Origin: Deltaproteobacteria bacterium | GTDB taxonomy: Bacteria; Myxococcota_A; Bradymonadia; REDH01 | DNA: 64,000 bases | Reading direction: 5' to 3' | Assembly (NCBI GenBank): GCA_007693585.1 | Contig: REDH01000065.1 | Location: forward strand, 97,421-161,420 | Shown here: piece after piece, positions 18,008-29,029 of the stretch | How positions within the stretch are numbered: the stretch's first letter is position 1 | Layout of the letters: every line of letters starts with the position of its first letter | Notes under the pieces: model-generated | What the model saw: only the letters and a program-made list of their open reading frames with translations | What the model was told of the DNA's origin: nothing | The model's database searches: none | Translations under genes and position numbers: made by a program

Positions 18008-19566
18008 TCCCACTCGATGGTCGCTGGTGGCTTGGAGCTGACGTCGTAGACGACGCGGTTGATGCGCCGGACCGAGTTGATGATCCGGTCGCTGACGCGC
18101 CCGAGGAAGTCGTGCGGCAGGTGGGCGCGGTCGGCGGTCATTCCGTCGGTCGAGGTTACCGCGCGCAGTGCACAGAGCCACTCGTACGTGCGGTTGTCGC
18201 CCATCACACCGACGGTTCGCACGGGGATGAGCACGGCGAAGGCCTGCCAGACGCTGTCGTAGAGTCCCTCTTCACGCAGGGCATCGATGAAGATGTGGTC
18301 TGCCTGTCGCAGCGCATCGAGTCGTTCGGGCGTGATGTCTCCCAGGATGCGGACCGCGAGGCCGGGTCCGGGGAACGGGTGTCGGGAGACGATGGCTTCG
18401 GGGAGGCCGAGCTGGCGGCCGAGTTCACGGACCTCGTCCTTGAAGAGTTCGCGCAGCGGTTCGATCAGCTCGAACTTCATGTCCTCGGGCAGTCCGCCGA
18501 CGTTGTGGTGGCTCTTGATGGTGGCGGAGGGTCCACGGACGCTGACGGACTCGATGACGTCGGGGTAGAGGGTGCCCTGCGCCAGCCAGCGCGCATCCAC
18601 GTCGCTGGAAGCGTCCTCGAAGACCCGGATGAAGGTCTCGCCGATGGACTTTCGCTTGGCCTCCGGGTCGGTGACGCCATCGAGTCCGCGGAGAAACCGT
18701 TCGGACGCGTCGACGACGCGGAGTTCAACGTCGAAGTGTTCGCGGAAGGCGTTCTCCACGAGTTCCTTCTCGCGCAACCGGAGGAGGCCGTTGTCCACGA
18801 AGATGCAGGTGAGCTGTCGACCGATTGCGCGTGCGATCAGCGCGGCGGTGACGGAGCTGTCGACGCCTCCGCTGAGGCCGCAGATGACGCGGCCGTCGCC
18901 GACCTGCTCCCGAATTGCGGAGACGCTTCGTTGGAGAAAGTCTCCCATGTTCCAGTCGTCCTCGCAGCGGGCGATCCGGAAGAGGAAGTTCCGCAGGATG
19001 TCGATTCCGCGGTCGGAGTGCACGACTTCGGGATGGAACTGCACGCCGTAGAGAGGTCGTTCCTGGTGACCGATGGCAGCCAGGAGCCCGTTCTCGCTTA
19101 CGGCGAGCGCATCGAATCCATCCGGTACGCCGGTGACACTGTCGCCGTGGCTCATCCAGACGGAGAGACGTCCGGGCACGTCGAAGCCGGCGAAGAGGCC
19201 GCGGTCATTCCGGATGTCGATCGAGGTTCGGCCGTACTCCCGGGTGTTTCCGGGCTGCACGGGAGCGTCGAACGCGTCGGAGAGGAGCTGCATTCCGTAG
19301 CAGATTCCGAGGATGGGGACATCGAACTCCAGCAGCCCACCCTGGAGACTCGGTGCTCCCTCGACATGGACGGAAGCCGGCCCACCGCTGAGTATCAGCG
19401 CGCGGGCGGGTACGTTCCGACTGGCGATGGCCTGTTCGAGCCGCTCATCGTTGCAGGGCCAGACCTCGCAGTAGACGCCACACTCGCGAATGCGTCTGGC
19501 GATGAGCAGGGTGTATTGCGAGCCGTAATCGAGGATGAGGACGCCGCGCTGGAGTTCGGTCTGCAT
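18004..19566 (-). CDS. guaA: GMP synthase (glutamine-hydrolysing)
   Basis: 520 residues. The N-terminal class I glutamine amidotransferase domain has the nucleophile Cys89 in GICYGMQLL and the His/Glu pair in [11 protein letters not shown]. The ATP-pyrophosphatase domain has the P-loop [14 protein letters not shown], and the C-terminal dimerisation domain ends in the conserved KPPATIEWE. It converts XMP to GMP. It lies 8 bp after guaB, so the two form one operon for GMP synthesis. Confidence 0.97.
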   Translation of the reverse strand: MQTELQRGVLILDYGSQYTLLIARRIRECGVYCEVWPCNDERLEQAIASRNVPARALILSGGPASVHVEGAPSLQGGLLEFDVPILGICYGMQLLSDAFDAPVQPGNTREYGRTSIDIRNDRGLFAGFDVPGRLSVWMSHGDSVTGVPDGFDALAVSENGLLAAIGHQERPLYGVQFHPEVVHSDRGIDILRNFLFRIARCEDDWNMGDFLQRSVSAIREQVGDGRVICGLSGGVDSSVTAALIARAIGRQLTCIFVDNGLLRLREKELVENAFREHFDVELRVVDASERFLRGLDGVTDPEAKRKSIGETFIRVFEDASSDVDARWLAQGTLYPDVIESVSVRGPSATIKSHHNVGGLPEDMKFELIEPLRELFKDEVRELGRQLGLPEAIVSRHPFPGPGLAVRILGDITPERLDALRQADHIFIDALREEGLYDSVWQAFAVLIPVRTVGVMGDNRTYEWLCALRAVTSTDGMTADRAHLPHDFLGRVSDRIINSVRRINRVVYDVSSKPPATIEWE

Positions 19567-19574
19567 GGGTCACG

Positions 19575-21412
<1,838 letters not shown>

Positions 21413-22093
21413 TCACCGCGAGGGCGCCTCGACGACCTCGAGGGTCACCCGTTCGGTGTGTTCATGGCCGGCGAGCAGGCCGACCTCGAAGACACTGTGG
21501 TAGAGGAGCTGACCGTTCGCCCCGAGCCCGAAGACGGCGACGTCGTAGGCGCCGGGCCGCAGGAGGAGATGCGCCCGCCCCGTGTCGCACCCTTCTCTGG
21601 CGGAGCCGATGGCGGAGCCGAAGGAGTCGAACGCGATCAGCTCGACCTCGGCGACGCCGACATGGCTGCAGAAGGGTCCGCCGAAGGTCCACTCGACGCG
21701 GAGATCGGCTGGTCTTGCCTCGAGGATGACGGTTCCCGGTCGAGCGACACCTCGGGAACGCACCTCGACCTGCTCCGTCCGTCCGAGGAAGCTGGTCACG
21801 CCGTCGGTGGCGAGTCCGTTGAGTACGAACACGTATCGTCCGGGCGCGAGCTCCGGGACTTCACCCCGACGTTCCGTGCAAGTGAAATCCCAGTGACTGA
21901 CGCCTCGTTCGTTCTTCCAGCCTCCTTCGATCTCGATGCGCACGGTCTCGACGTCAGCGCGTGCACAGTCCCGGGCGGCCACCTGCCACTCGAGTGCAGC
22001 CGAACCCGTGTCGAGGCGGTCGGAGTCGCTCCCGCACGCAATCAGCGCGGCGAGGGACATGGCGAGAACGGAGAGGACACGTACGGGCTTCAT
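21413..22093 (-). CDS. Hypothetical lipoprotein with two Ig-like/beta units
   Basis: 226 residues from the ATG at 22093. The signal ends in a lipobox (LIAC) followed by GSDSD. The mature protein is beta-rich and shows two similar halves, each with a WxxxxxxC-type strand and an ending such as LAPGRYVFVLNGLATDG or LRPGAYDVAVFGLGANG. This resembles internal duplication of a carboxypeptidase-regulatory or Ig-like module. No catalytic motif. Function unknown; it probably sits in the outer or inner membrane on the periplasmic face. Confidence 0.75.
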   Translation of the reverse strand: MKPVRVLSVLAMSLAALIACGSDSDRLDTGSAALEWQVAARDCARADVETVRIEIEGGWKNERGVSHWDFTCTERRGEVPELAPGRYVFVLNGLATDGVTSFLGRTEQVEVRSRGVARPGTVILEARPADLRVEWTFGGPFCSHVGVAEVELIAFDSFGSAIGSAREGCDTGRAHLLLRPGAYDVAVFGLGANGQLLYHSVFEVGLLAGHEHTERVTLEVVEAPSR

Positions 22094-22150
22094 GGTGGTC
22101 ACCCTGAACGGGGATGCGGGGGGCCCGCCGCGGCATCCTGCGGCGTGGCA

Positions 22151-22162
22151 CGTACGCGTACG
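22151..22162. promoter_or_regulatory. 12-bp perfect palindrome in the divergent region
   Basis: cgtacgcgtacg is self-complementary, and a further gtacgt follows at 22163-22168. It lies 58 bp upstream of the lipoprotein gene (minus strand) and about 190 bp upstream of the CHAP-like gene (plus strand). It could be an operator; no bound protein can be named. Confidence 0.3.
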
Positions 22163-22352
22163 GTACGTCACCGTGGTGGAGCGTCAAAATTCCGTCCCCT
22201 GCAGTGGAACGCGCCGAGTCGAGGTGATCCACGCCATGTTGCCGTCCCGAATTTGCGGCCGGGCCGAAAAGGCTCCACCCTGAGCAGTGGTGCGCTCCCG
22301 TCCTTCGCTGCCGGGGCATCATCATCCAGCTCCCTTCGCCGAGTCGTGCCCC

Positions 22353-23207
22353 ATGCACAGTCGCTCGTTCCCTCGCCCGATGTCCTTGTTTCTGCTGTCC
22401 GTGGGCCTGGCGGCCGGGACCGCATCCTGCGGCCTCCATCTGGCCAGTGGAGCGCCGACGGCGTTTGACGCCGGTGCCCTGAACGCCACCTGGACAAGCG
22501 GATACCAGAGAGCGTTGTCGACGGAGGGCGAGCGTGTTGCCAGGGCGACCCCAGCCCGTGCCGGCAGCACGGCGAATGCTCCTTCACGTGGCGTCGAGCC
22601 GGATTCTCCGGCGGCGCGGCCCGCGCCTGCTGCCGCAAGTGCTCCGCCCTCTCCCGTGCGGCCGAACCGGCCAGCGTCCGGGAGCGGTCCCTTCTCTCCC
22701 GAACTGGCTGCGGCCTACGTGGAAGCCGTCTATGCGCTCAACGAGACGCGGGTCGCAACGACCTCCGGTCCGGGCATCGTGGACATCTACCGGCACGCCC
22801 AGCAGGCGGGTGCGATCTATCACACGCCTCGCCCCGCGGTGGGTGATCTGGTGTTCTTCCACAATACGTTCGACCGGAACGGAGACGGACGCAACAACGA
22901 CTGGTACACCCACATCGGTATCGTCGAGGATGTGGATGAAGCCGGGACGGTCTCCTTCCTGAGCTACATGAATGGCGAGGTTCAGCGCCACGTGCTCAAC
23001 CTCGAATCGCCGTCGGTCGGTCGTGAGGGGAGCCGCGTCCTGAACTCCGAGCTCCGCGCGGCAGCTTCCGGGGATCCCGATTTCACGCAGCGCCTTGCCG
23101 GCGAGCTGTTTGCCGGTTTCGGAAGCCTGCTGGGCGATCGGGAAGAGGTCGTGGTGATCGACAACTGGCAGCCCGGGAGCACGGTGAACCTTCAGGCGGC
23201 GCGCTGA
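22353..23207 (+). CDS. Secreted CHAP-like (NlpC/P60-fold) protein
   Basis: 284 residues from the ATG at 22353. A signal with a lipobox-like TASC is followed by a Pro/Ala-rich spacer to about residue 120. The C-terminal half looks like a CHAP/papain-like fold: VGDLVFFHNTFDRNGDGRN, then WYTHIGIVEDVD holding the His-Ile-Gly expected of the catalytic-His strand, and FLSYMNGEVQRHVLNL. The usual catalytic Cys at the start of the domain is not evident, so it may be an inactive or divergent relative. The DRNGDGRN stretch resembles a calcium loop. A peptidoglycan-binding or cleaving role is inference. Confidence 0.65.
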   Translation: MHSRSFPRPMSLFLLSVGLAAGTASCGLHLASGAPTAFDAGALNATWTSGYQRALSTEGERVARATPARAGSTANAPSRGVEPDSPAARPAPAAASAPPSPVRPNRPASGSGPFSPELAAAYVEAVYALNETRVATTSGPGIVDIYRHAQQAGAIYHTPRPAVGDLVFFHNTFDRNGDGRNNDWYTHIGIVEDVDEAGTVSFLSYMNGEVQRHVLNLESPSVGREGSRVLNSELRAAASGDPDFTQRLAGELFAGFGSLLGDREEVVVIDNWQPGSTVNLQAAR

Positions 23208-23231
23208 GCGGTCCGGGTCACGCCGATCGAT

Positions 23232-23747
23232 TCATCCGGGCTGCCCGACCGGTGGAAAGTCTTCGATGCGCAGGCTCTTCGGTTCGCGTTCCCTCGGGAC
23301 ATCGATTCGATCAATCTGGTGGACGCGCCAGCCCTTCTGCTCATCGCGGAGCATGTAGAAGCGTTCGGCCTCGAACGAGGTGGCCCCACGTTCGTCGTGG
23401 TGGCGGCACTGGATGAGGTGTGCCACTGCGGGCCCCTCGAGCCGGATTCGGAAGAGGTCCGCCGGTGCGAGTCCCGGAATGGCGCTCCGCCCGCGCCGAC
23501 ATGCCTCGAGGAAGGCGTCGAGATCGTTTCCCCAGTGTTCGCGGGCAGGTCCATGATCCGCGACGAGCTGGAAGAGGAAAGGGTAGTCACCCCGGTCACG
23601 GGCCTTCCCCCACTCTCTCCAGAAGAGGTAGGGAATCATGGTGGGCGAGATGGCCTCGTCTACCTTCCAGTACTGCCCTCGCTGTCGACGCGAGCTGCCC
23701 GTTCGTGGCGCCTTCGCGGGCGCCTCCTTCTTCTTCCTGATCTTCAT
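23232..23747 (-). CDS. Hypothetical protein, possible NTF2-like fold
   Basis: 171 residues from the ATG at 23747, with AAGGAG 7 nt upstream. The N-terminus is strongly basic (KIRKKKEAPAKAPRTGSSRR) and the rest reads as one alpha+beta domain containing SPTMIPYLFWREWGKARDRG and HLIQCRHHDERGATSFEAERFYML. The helical start and late antiparallel strands are compatible with an NTF2-like fold, which is a guess. No signal peptide. It follows the TPR membrane protein by 20 bp and converges on the CHAP-like gene. Confidence 0.65.
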   Translation of the reverse strand: MKIRKKKEAPAKAPRTGSSRRQRGQYWKVDEAISPTMIPYLFWREWGKARDRGDYPFLFQLVADHGPAREHWGNDLDAFLEACRRGRSAIPGLAPADLFRIRLEGPAVAHLIQCRHHDERGATSFEAERFYMLRDEQKGWRVHQIDRIDVPREREPKSLRIEDFPPVGQPG

Positions 23748-23767
23748 GGACGGACTCCTTCGCGCCT

Positions 23768-24544
23768 TCAGCGGCCGCGGAACATCTGTCGGCGGTCGCC
23801 ACGCTGGCGCGCTCGGGGGGGGGCCTGGGCAGGGGGCTTTTCGAGGTGGAACTGGTACCACATCATGTCCCATCCCTTCATCTTCACACCGCGTCCATTC
23901 TGGAGGTTCTCGAGATTCCGTCGCGTCCGGTCATCACCCGGGACCGCCTTGCGCGCGCGGTTGAGCACGTCGATCGCGGCGTCGCGGTCGCCTGCGCCCA
24001 CGAGACACCAGGCGTACATGTTCCAGACGATGGACTCCTTCTTTCCCGACTTCACGGCGATCTCGAAGGCCGCTTTCATGCCGTCGATGTCCTTCCGGCG
24101 ATACCGGAGGGCGGCGAGCATGGCCTTTGCCCCCCAGTCGCGAACGAAGGCCTGCTGGAGCCAGGGCTCCGCGTCGTCGAATCGCTGATCGAGGTAGTAG
24201 AGCCTGCCGATCTGCCCGGCGAGCTGGGACGCGGTGAATACCTGCCACCACCGCCACTTCATGCCGTCCTGGAGGATTCGGACCGCCTCGTCGATGTTTC
24301 TCCGGACGACCTCGCGCTGCTGCGCGGCTCTCGGGTTCTTCGGTGTGATGACCTCCTGAACCCGGTGCATGATCGCCTGCAGTTCCCGTTGCACCCTTCT
24401 CGCCAGGAAGAAGAAGGCCACAGGGAAGGCGATCATGCCGGGGATGATCCCGTAGCCGAGTCGGAAGGACCCGCCACCGAAGAGGAATCCGAACGCGAGT
24501 GTCGTGAGCGTTGCGGCGAGCAGGCTGAGGGCGATGTTGATCAT
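23768..24544 (-). CDS. Membrane-anchored TPR protein
   Basis: 258 residues. Two N-terminal hydrophobic segments (about 2-24 and 33-48) anchor the protein. Helical repeats follow, including QIGRLYYLDQRFDDAEPWL, RYRRKDIDGMKAAFEIAV and AWCLVGAGDRDAAIDVLNRA, consistent with about four TPRs facing the cytoplasm or periplasm. The C-terminus is Pro/Arg-rich. It is probably co-transcribed with the pcm-like gene 23 bp upstream and the hypothetical downstream. Role unknown; TPRs suggest a protein-assembly function. Confidence 0.72.
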   Translation of the reverse strand: MINIALSLLAATLTTLAFGFLFGGGSFRLGYGIIPGMIAFPVAFFFLARRVQRELQAIMHRVQEVITPKNPRAAQQREVVRRNIDEAVRILQDGMKWRWWQVFTASQLAGQIGRLYYLDQRFDDAEPWLQQAFVRDWGAKAMLAALRYRRKDIDGMKAAFEIAVKSGKKESIVWNMYAWCLVGAGDRDAAIDVLNRARKAVPGDDRTRRNLENLQNGRGVKMKGWDMMWYQFHLEKPPAQAPPRARQRGDRRQMFRGR

Positions 24545-24567
24545 GAGACTCTTGCCCCGGGGTGGGT

Positions 24568-25218
24568 TCAGTCGTTCAGGGCGGGCGGGAGCGCCGAAAT
24601 GTCGATGGGGCCCCGCTCCTTCCGGCGGTGTCCCCGACTCGTGCGGCTGACGGCGAGGAGGACCGTCTCGCCGAGTTGTCGCACGGGCACGACGAGGGTC
24701 CCTCCGGGCCTCAGGGAAGCGATTGCGGTTCTGGGGAGCGCGGGAACGGAGCCACAGAAGACCACGTTGTCGAAGCGCTCCGGACGCGCGGCATCGAGAA
24801 AGCGGAGGCCATCGCGCAGGTCAACGTCGAGTCCCTGTGCACTCAGGGCGGTGACGGCCCGCTCACCCAGCGTGCGGGAGGACTCCACGGCGGTGACACG
24901 GGCTCCGAGTGCAGCGGCAAGCGCCGCCGGGTAGCCGGTGCCGAGTCCGACGACGAGCACCCGTGCCCCGTCCTCGATTCCGGCCTCACCGAGGAGGCGG
25001 GCCACCGTGGACGGTGCGGGGCACGCACGGCTCCCTCCTGCGAGAGGGACGGATTCATCGAGGTAAGCCCTCATCTGTCTTTCGGGGGGAAGGTACGGGT
25101 GTCGCAAGGTGTGTGCGAGGGCATCCATGACGGCGGCTCCCTCGTTGGGTGTCGGCGACAGTTCCTCCCTCAGCCCGACGACGATTCCCCACGCTCCGGA
25201 TGCCTGCATCCGTCTCAC
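24568..25218 (-). CDS. Protein-L-isoaspartate O-methyltransferase-like protein
   Basis: 216 residues from a GTG at 25218 overlapping the glyA stop (GTGA). It has a class I SAM-binding fold with motif I VLVVGLGTGYPAALAAAL and the acidic end of strand 2 (VTAVESS). LRPGGTLVVPV is the typical PCMT late motif, with QRxGxxRDGxxF-like DVDLRDGLRFLD before it. Pcm repairs isoaspartyl residues in aged proteins. The N-terminal substrate region is shorter and less conserved than in classical Pcm, so another methyl acceptor is possible. Confidence 0.78.
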   Translation of the reverse strand: MRRMQASGAWGIVVGLREELSPTPNEGAAVMDALAHTLRHPYLPPERQMRAYLDESVPLAGGSRACPAPSTVARLLGEAGIEDGARVLVVGLGTGYPAALAAALGARVTAVESSRTLGERAVTALSAQGLDVDLRDGLRFLDAARPERFDNVVFCGSVPALPRTAIASLRPGGTLVVPVRQLGETVLLAVSRTSRGHRRKERGPIDISALPPALND

Positions 25219-26471
25219 GGCGTCACTCCCTCGAGGCCTGGAGCAGGAAAGTCGATCAGGAACTCCTCGACCTCCCCGCGCACCCGTTCTTCGACGCTGG
25301 TGTCGTCGGATGCGGCGACGACCTGGTCCACCCAGTCCGCGAGTCTGGTCATGTGCTCGGCGCCGATCCCCCGGGAAGCCATGGCGGCCGTGCCGATGCG
25401 GATTCCGCTGGGATCGAACGGCTTTCGGGGGTCGAAGGGGATGGAGTTGTAGTTGCAGACCATGCCGGCTCTTTCGAGCGCCTGCGCGACGGGCTTGCCG
25501 GGCACTCCGCGGTGCATGGTGTCCACGATGAGCATGTGGTTGTCCGTGCCTCCGGTGACAAGTCGGAAGCCTCGCTCGACGAGGGCTTCACCGAGTGCCC
25601 GGGCGCTGTCCACGACGCGCTGCGCGTACTCCCGGAACGACGGCTGCGCAGCTTCGCGCGCCGCTACGGCGATGCCTGCGGTCGTGTTGTTGTGCGGTCC
25701 GCCCTGCAGTCCGGGGAAGATGGCCCGATCGATGGCGCGCGCGTGTTCCTCCCGGCAGAGGATCATGCCGCCGCGGGGCCCGCGGAAGGTCTTGTGGGTG
25801 GTGGAGGTGACCACGTCCGCGACGGGGACCGGGCTGGGGTGCAGCCCTGCGGCGACGAGTCCGGAGATGTGGGCGATGTCCGCCACGAGGATGGCTCCGA
25901 CTTCGTCCGCGACTTCCCTGAACGCGTCCCAGTCCACGACGCGCGGGTAGGCGGTGATGCCGGCGAAGAGGATCTTGGGTCGCACCTCGCGGGCGATGCG
26001 GCGCATGGCGGCCATGTCGAGGAGTTCGGAATCCCGCTCCACGGGGTACTGGTGCGCGTCGAACCACTTGCCGGACACGTTGACGTTCCAGCCGTGGGTC
26101 AGGTGTCCACCATGGGGCAGCCCCAGTCCCATGACGGGGTCTCCGGGTGAGGCGAAGGCGAAGTACACGGCGAGGTTGGCCGGCGATCCGGAGTAGGGTT
26201 GCACGTTGACGTGCTCGGCGCCGAACACGGCCTTGATCCGGTCGATGGCGAGGGCCTCCACCTGATCGATGTACTGCTGTCCCTGATAGTAGCGGCGGCC
26301 GCCATACCCCTCGGAGTACTTGTTGGCGAGTGCGGAGCCCACGGCTTCCTGAACGGCCGCCGACGCGTAGTTCTCACTGGCGATGAGCCGGAGTGTCCTG
26401 ACCTGCCGCCTGCTCTCCGATTCGATGAGGGCTGCAATGTCTGGGTCTGCGCTTCGGAGTGCATCGAACAT
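25215..26471 (-). CDS. glyA: Serine hydroxymethyltransferase
   Basis: 418 residues from the ATG at 26471 with GAGGG 6 nt upstream, the usual bacterial size. The PLP lysine lies in VTSTTHKTFRGPRGG. Folate and PLP contacts are visible as SGSPANLAVYFAF, LPHGGHLTHG and DNHMLIVD. It interconverts serine and glycine while charging tetrahydrofolate with a one-carbon unit. It leads a short operon with the pcm-like gene and perhaps the two genes beyond. Confidence 0.97.
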   Translation of the reverse strand: MFDALRSADPDIAALIESESRRQVRTLRLIASENYASAAVQEAVGSALANKYSEGYGGRRYYQGQQYIDQVEALAIDRIKAVFGAEHVNVQPYSGSPANLAVYFAFASPGDPVMGLGLPHGGHLTHGWNVNVSGKWFDAHQYPVERDSELLDMAAMRRIAREVRPKILFAGITAYPRVVDWDAFREVADEVGAILVADIAHISGLVAAGLHPSPVPVADVVTSTTHKTFRGPRGGMILCREEHARAIDRAIFPGLQGGPHNNTTAGIAVAAREAAQPSFREYAQRVVDSARALGEALVERGFRLVTGGTDNHMLIVDTMHRGVPGKPVAQALERAGMVCNYNSIPFDPRKPFDPSGIRIGTAAMASRGIGAEHMTRLADWVDQVVAASDDTSVEERVRGEVEEFLIDFPAPGLEGVTP

Positions 26472-26715
26472 GGGTACCCTCGGGAGAACGTGGGGTGCGC
26501 TGGGCGAGCGCCGCAGGCGCGGCACGCCGGTATCACAAGGGTGAACCGTGTACCAGACCGAACGCGGCGCTTCGGGGTTCGCGGGTGTGGGGGAGGACAG
26601 CATGGACTCGTCACGCCACAGCCGTACCGGAGTGCGGGCATCCCTGAGCAGCAGGAGTTCTCGCGTCGGGAGATCGGGAGCGTTCGTGCTGCGGCGCCCT
26701 TCCCTGTTCTCGACG

Positions 26716-28764
26716 CTACTCGGCCGGATCGGTCGCGGCATCCGGGGACGACTCGACCAGGTTCTCGGCGACGAGCTCGGCGAGGTCGATGGCATCCATG
26801 GTGGCATCGCGGTGGCCGAGCCCGTCGGTCAGCATGGTCATGCAGAACGGGCAGTTGACGACCACGCGTTCCGCGCCGGTTTCCAGGGCCATGTCGGTGC
26901 GATGCACGTTGACGCGCTTGCCGTGGTGCTCCTCCATCCAGAAGCGGCCACCACCGGCGCCGCAGCACAGGCCCTGGCGCTTGTTCCACGACATTTCGGT
27001 GACGCTGGTTCCGGGCAATTGGGCCAGGGTCTCCCTCGGGTTGCTGTAGTCGTCGTTCCAGCGGCCGATGTAGCAGGAGTCGTGGTAGGTCACCTTCTGG
27101 GGCTTCGAGCGCACCTGCACTCGTTTCTCGCGCAGGAGGTCATTGAGCACCTTCGTGTGGTGCAGGACCTCGTAGTTTCCGCCGAGCTGCGGGTACTCCT
27201 TGCCCACGGTGTGGAAGCAGTGCGGGCAGGTCGTGATGATCTTCGTGATGCCATGTCCGTTGAGGGTTTCGACGTTCTGCGACGCCTGCATGTAGTACAG
27301 GTACTCGTTTCCGATCCGTCGTGCCGGATCCCCGGTGCAGGCCTCTTCCGGTCCGAGGATCGCGAAGTTCACGCCTGCGGCCTTGAGGATCCGTGCGGTG
27401 GCGATGGTGACCTTCTTTGCGCGGTCGTCGAAGGAGCCTGCGCAGCCCACGAAGAAGAGGTACTCCGGGGGGGCATCGAGTTCCGACACGAGCGGGATGT
27501 CGAGCCCTTCGGCCCAGTCGCCGCGGGTGGAGTTGGACACGCCCCAAGGGTTGGAGGAGTTCTCGATATTCCGGAAGGTGCGGCTTACCTCCGGGTCCAT
27601 CTCTCCCTCGGTCAGGATGAGATAGCGGCGCATGTCGACGATGGTGTCGACGTGTTCGATGAAGACCGGGCAGTTGGACACGCAGGCGCCGCACGTGGTG
27701 CAGGCCATGAGTTCTTCCGCGGAGATGACGCCTCCGGCGAGGGTGGGGAAATCATCCTCCCCCTTCTCGCGGTAGACCTTGATGCCCTTGTCCTTGATGT
27801 GATCCTTCAGCTTGTGAATGATCATCATCGGGTTGAGTTCCTTTCCGGTGTTGAAGGCCGGGCAGTAGTGCTCGCATCGGCCGCACTCGGTGCAGGCGTA
27901 GGTGTCGAGGAGCTGTTTCCACGTGAGGTCCTCGAGCGTACCGGCGCCGAACGACTCCGCGTCCTCGTCCTCGAGGTCGATGGGATACAGGGACCCGCCG
28001 GGCTCGAGCTTGCGGAAGAACACGTTGGGCATGGCCCCGATGAGGTGGAGGTGCTTTCCGCGGGGAATGTAGTTGGCGAAGAAGACAACGATCGCGATGT
28101 GGGCGAAGTAGTTCACGCCGTAGAACGGGCCGAGCCAGGTGCTGTCGAGTGCGGACTCGGGTCCGCTTGCGACGAGGTAGCTGGTGGCGAGTGCGATCGG
28201 CGTGAAGGTGGCATCCCAGCCGAGTTCCCCTTCGCCGAATCCTGCGGGCAGGTATGCGATCTCCGCGCCGTGGGCGAGGAACTTGGTGAGCATGAGCCCG
28301 CCGATGAGCGCGAGGATGACGGCGGCGTCCATGCTCTGCGGCACGTGATCGGGCTTGATGACGAAGCGCCGGACGGCCGCGATGACGATGGCGATGAGGA
28401 CGAGGAGCCCGAAGACGTCCTGCAGCAGCAGCAGCATGTGGTAGGGGTTGTGTCCGATGAGTTGCCCGAAGCGGAAGTCGTCGACGAAGCCGCGGATGAA
28501 GTACTCGATCGTCTCGGCCTGGAGGACGAGGAAGCCCCAGAAGATGAAGAAGTGGAGCAGGCCGCCGAATTCCCGGATGACGCGGGCCTGACCGAGCACG
28601 TATTTGAAGAAGCCGAACACGCGGTCGCTGAGTTCGTCGATGCGTGTCCGGTCGTCGGTGCGACCGATGGCGATGTACCGCAGCAGCCAGAACACCGTGT
28701 GTCCGGCCAGGCCGAAGCCGGCGGCGAGCATGAGGAAAACCACGACACTCTTCAGGATCTCCAT
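26716..28764 (-). CDS. EtfD-like membrane Fe-S oxidoreductase (probable ETF:quinone oxidoreductase)
   Basis: 682 residues from the ATG at 28764 (GGAG 6 nt upstream). The N-terminal ~230 residues hold about five hydrophobic segments like a NarI/HdrE-type haem-binding subunit, including HFFIFWGFLVLQAE and HNPYHMLLLLQD. Next is a two-[4Fe-4S] ferredoxin domain (CTECGRCEHYCPAF and CTTCGACVSNCPVF), then two CCG domains: C(x)n motifs at FFVGCAGS, TTCPHCFHT, LCCGAGGGRFWMEE and NCPFCMTM. This layout is that of EtfD (Rv0338c type), which passes electrons from electron-transferring flavoprotein to menaquinone during beta-oxidation. EtfA/B genes are not adjacent. Confidence 0.8.
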   Translation of the reverse strand: MEILKSVVVFLMLAAGFGLAGHTVFWLLRYIAIGRTDDRTRIDELSDRVFGFFKYVLGQARVIREFGGLLHFFIFWGFLVLQAETIEYFIRGFVDDFRFGQLIGHNPYHMLLLLQDVFGLLVLIAIVIAAVRRFVIKPDHVPQSMDAAVILALIGGLMLTKFLAHGAEIAYLPAGFGEGELGWDATFTPIALATSYLVASGPESALDSTWLGPFYGVNYFAHIAIVVFFANYIPRGKHLHLIGAMPNVFFRKLEPGGSLYPIDLEDEDAESFGAGTLEDLTWKQLLDTYACTECGRCEHYCPAFNTGKELNPMMIIHKLKDHIKDKGIKVYREKGEDDFPTLAGGVISAEELMACTTCGACVSNCPVFIEHVDTIVDMRRYLILTEGEMDPEVSRTFRNIENSSNPWGVSNSTRGDWAEGLDIPLVSELDAPPEYLFFVGCAGSFDDRAKKVTIATARILKAAGVNFAILGPEEACTGDPARRIGNEYLYYMQASQNVETLNGHGITKIITTCPHCFHTVGKEYPQLGGNYEVLHHTKVLNDLLREKRVQVRSKPQKVTYHDSCYIGRWNDDYSNPRETLAQLPGTSVTEMSWNKRQGLCCGAGGGRFWMEEHHGKRVNVHRTDMALETGAERVVVNCPFCMTMLTDGLGHRDATMDAIDLAELVAENLVESSPDAATDPAE

Positions 28765-28836
28765 TCGGTGCTCCGGATGGGTACGGGGGCTCGGCCTGAC
28801 GCGATCCACGTGGGGCGCGGACATCGCGGGCGACGT

Positions 28837-28865
28837 TCTATAACGCGCCGCGTGAGCTCCAGCAA
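28837..28865 (-). promoter_or_regulatory. Probable promoter of the EtfD-like gene
   Basis: On the minus strand: TTGCTG (28860-28865), 17-bp spacer, TATAGA (28837-28842), giving a leader of about 66 nt. Confidence 0.4.
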
Positions 28866-29029
28866 CCTCGGAGGGAGAAACCATCGTGGCGGCATGGACG
28901 ATGCGGTCCCCTGGCCGGGGGTGACCTGACCTGAATGTCGGTTTTCCTTGAACGACCGTACCGTGCCATGGCTTCCTGTCGGGCACCCGGCACGCAGCCG
29001 GGCGAGTTCCTCCTGCCAAGCGGCCTCCC

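Noticed and set aside
26548..28929. A 793-codon plus-strand frame
   Set aside because: It lies opposite the EtfD-like gene, whose Fe-S cysteine motifs are unmistakable. The antisense product is low-complexity Glu/Val/Gly-rich sequence.
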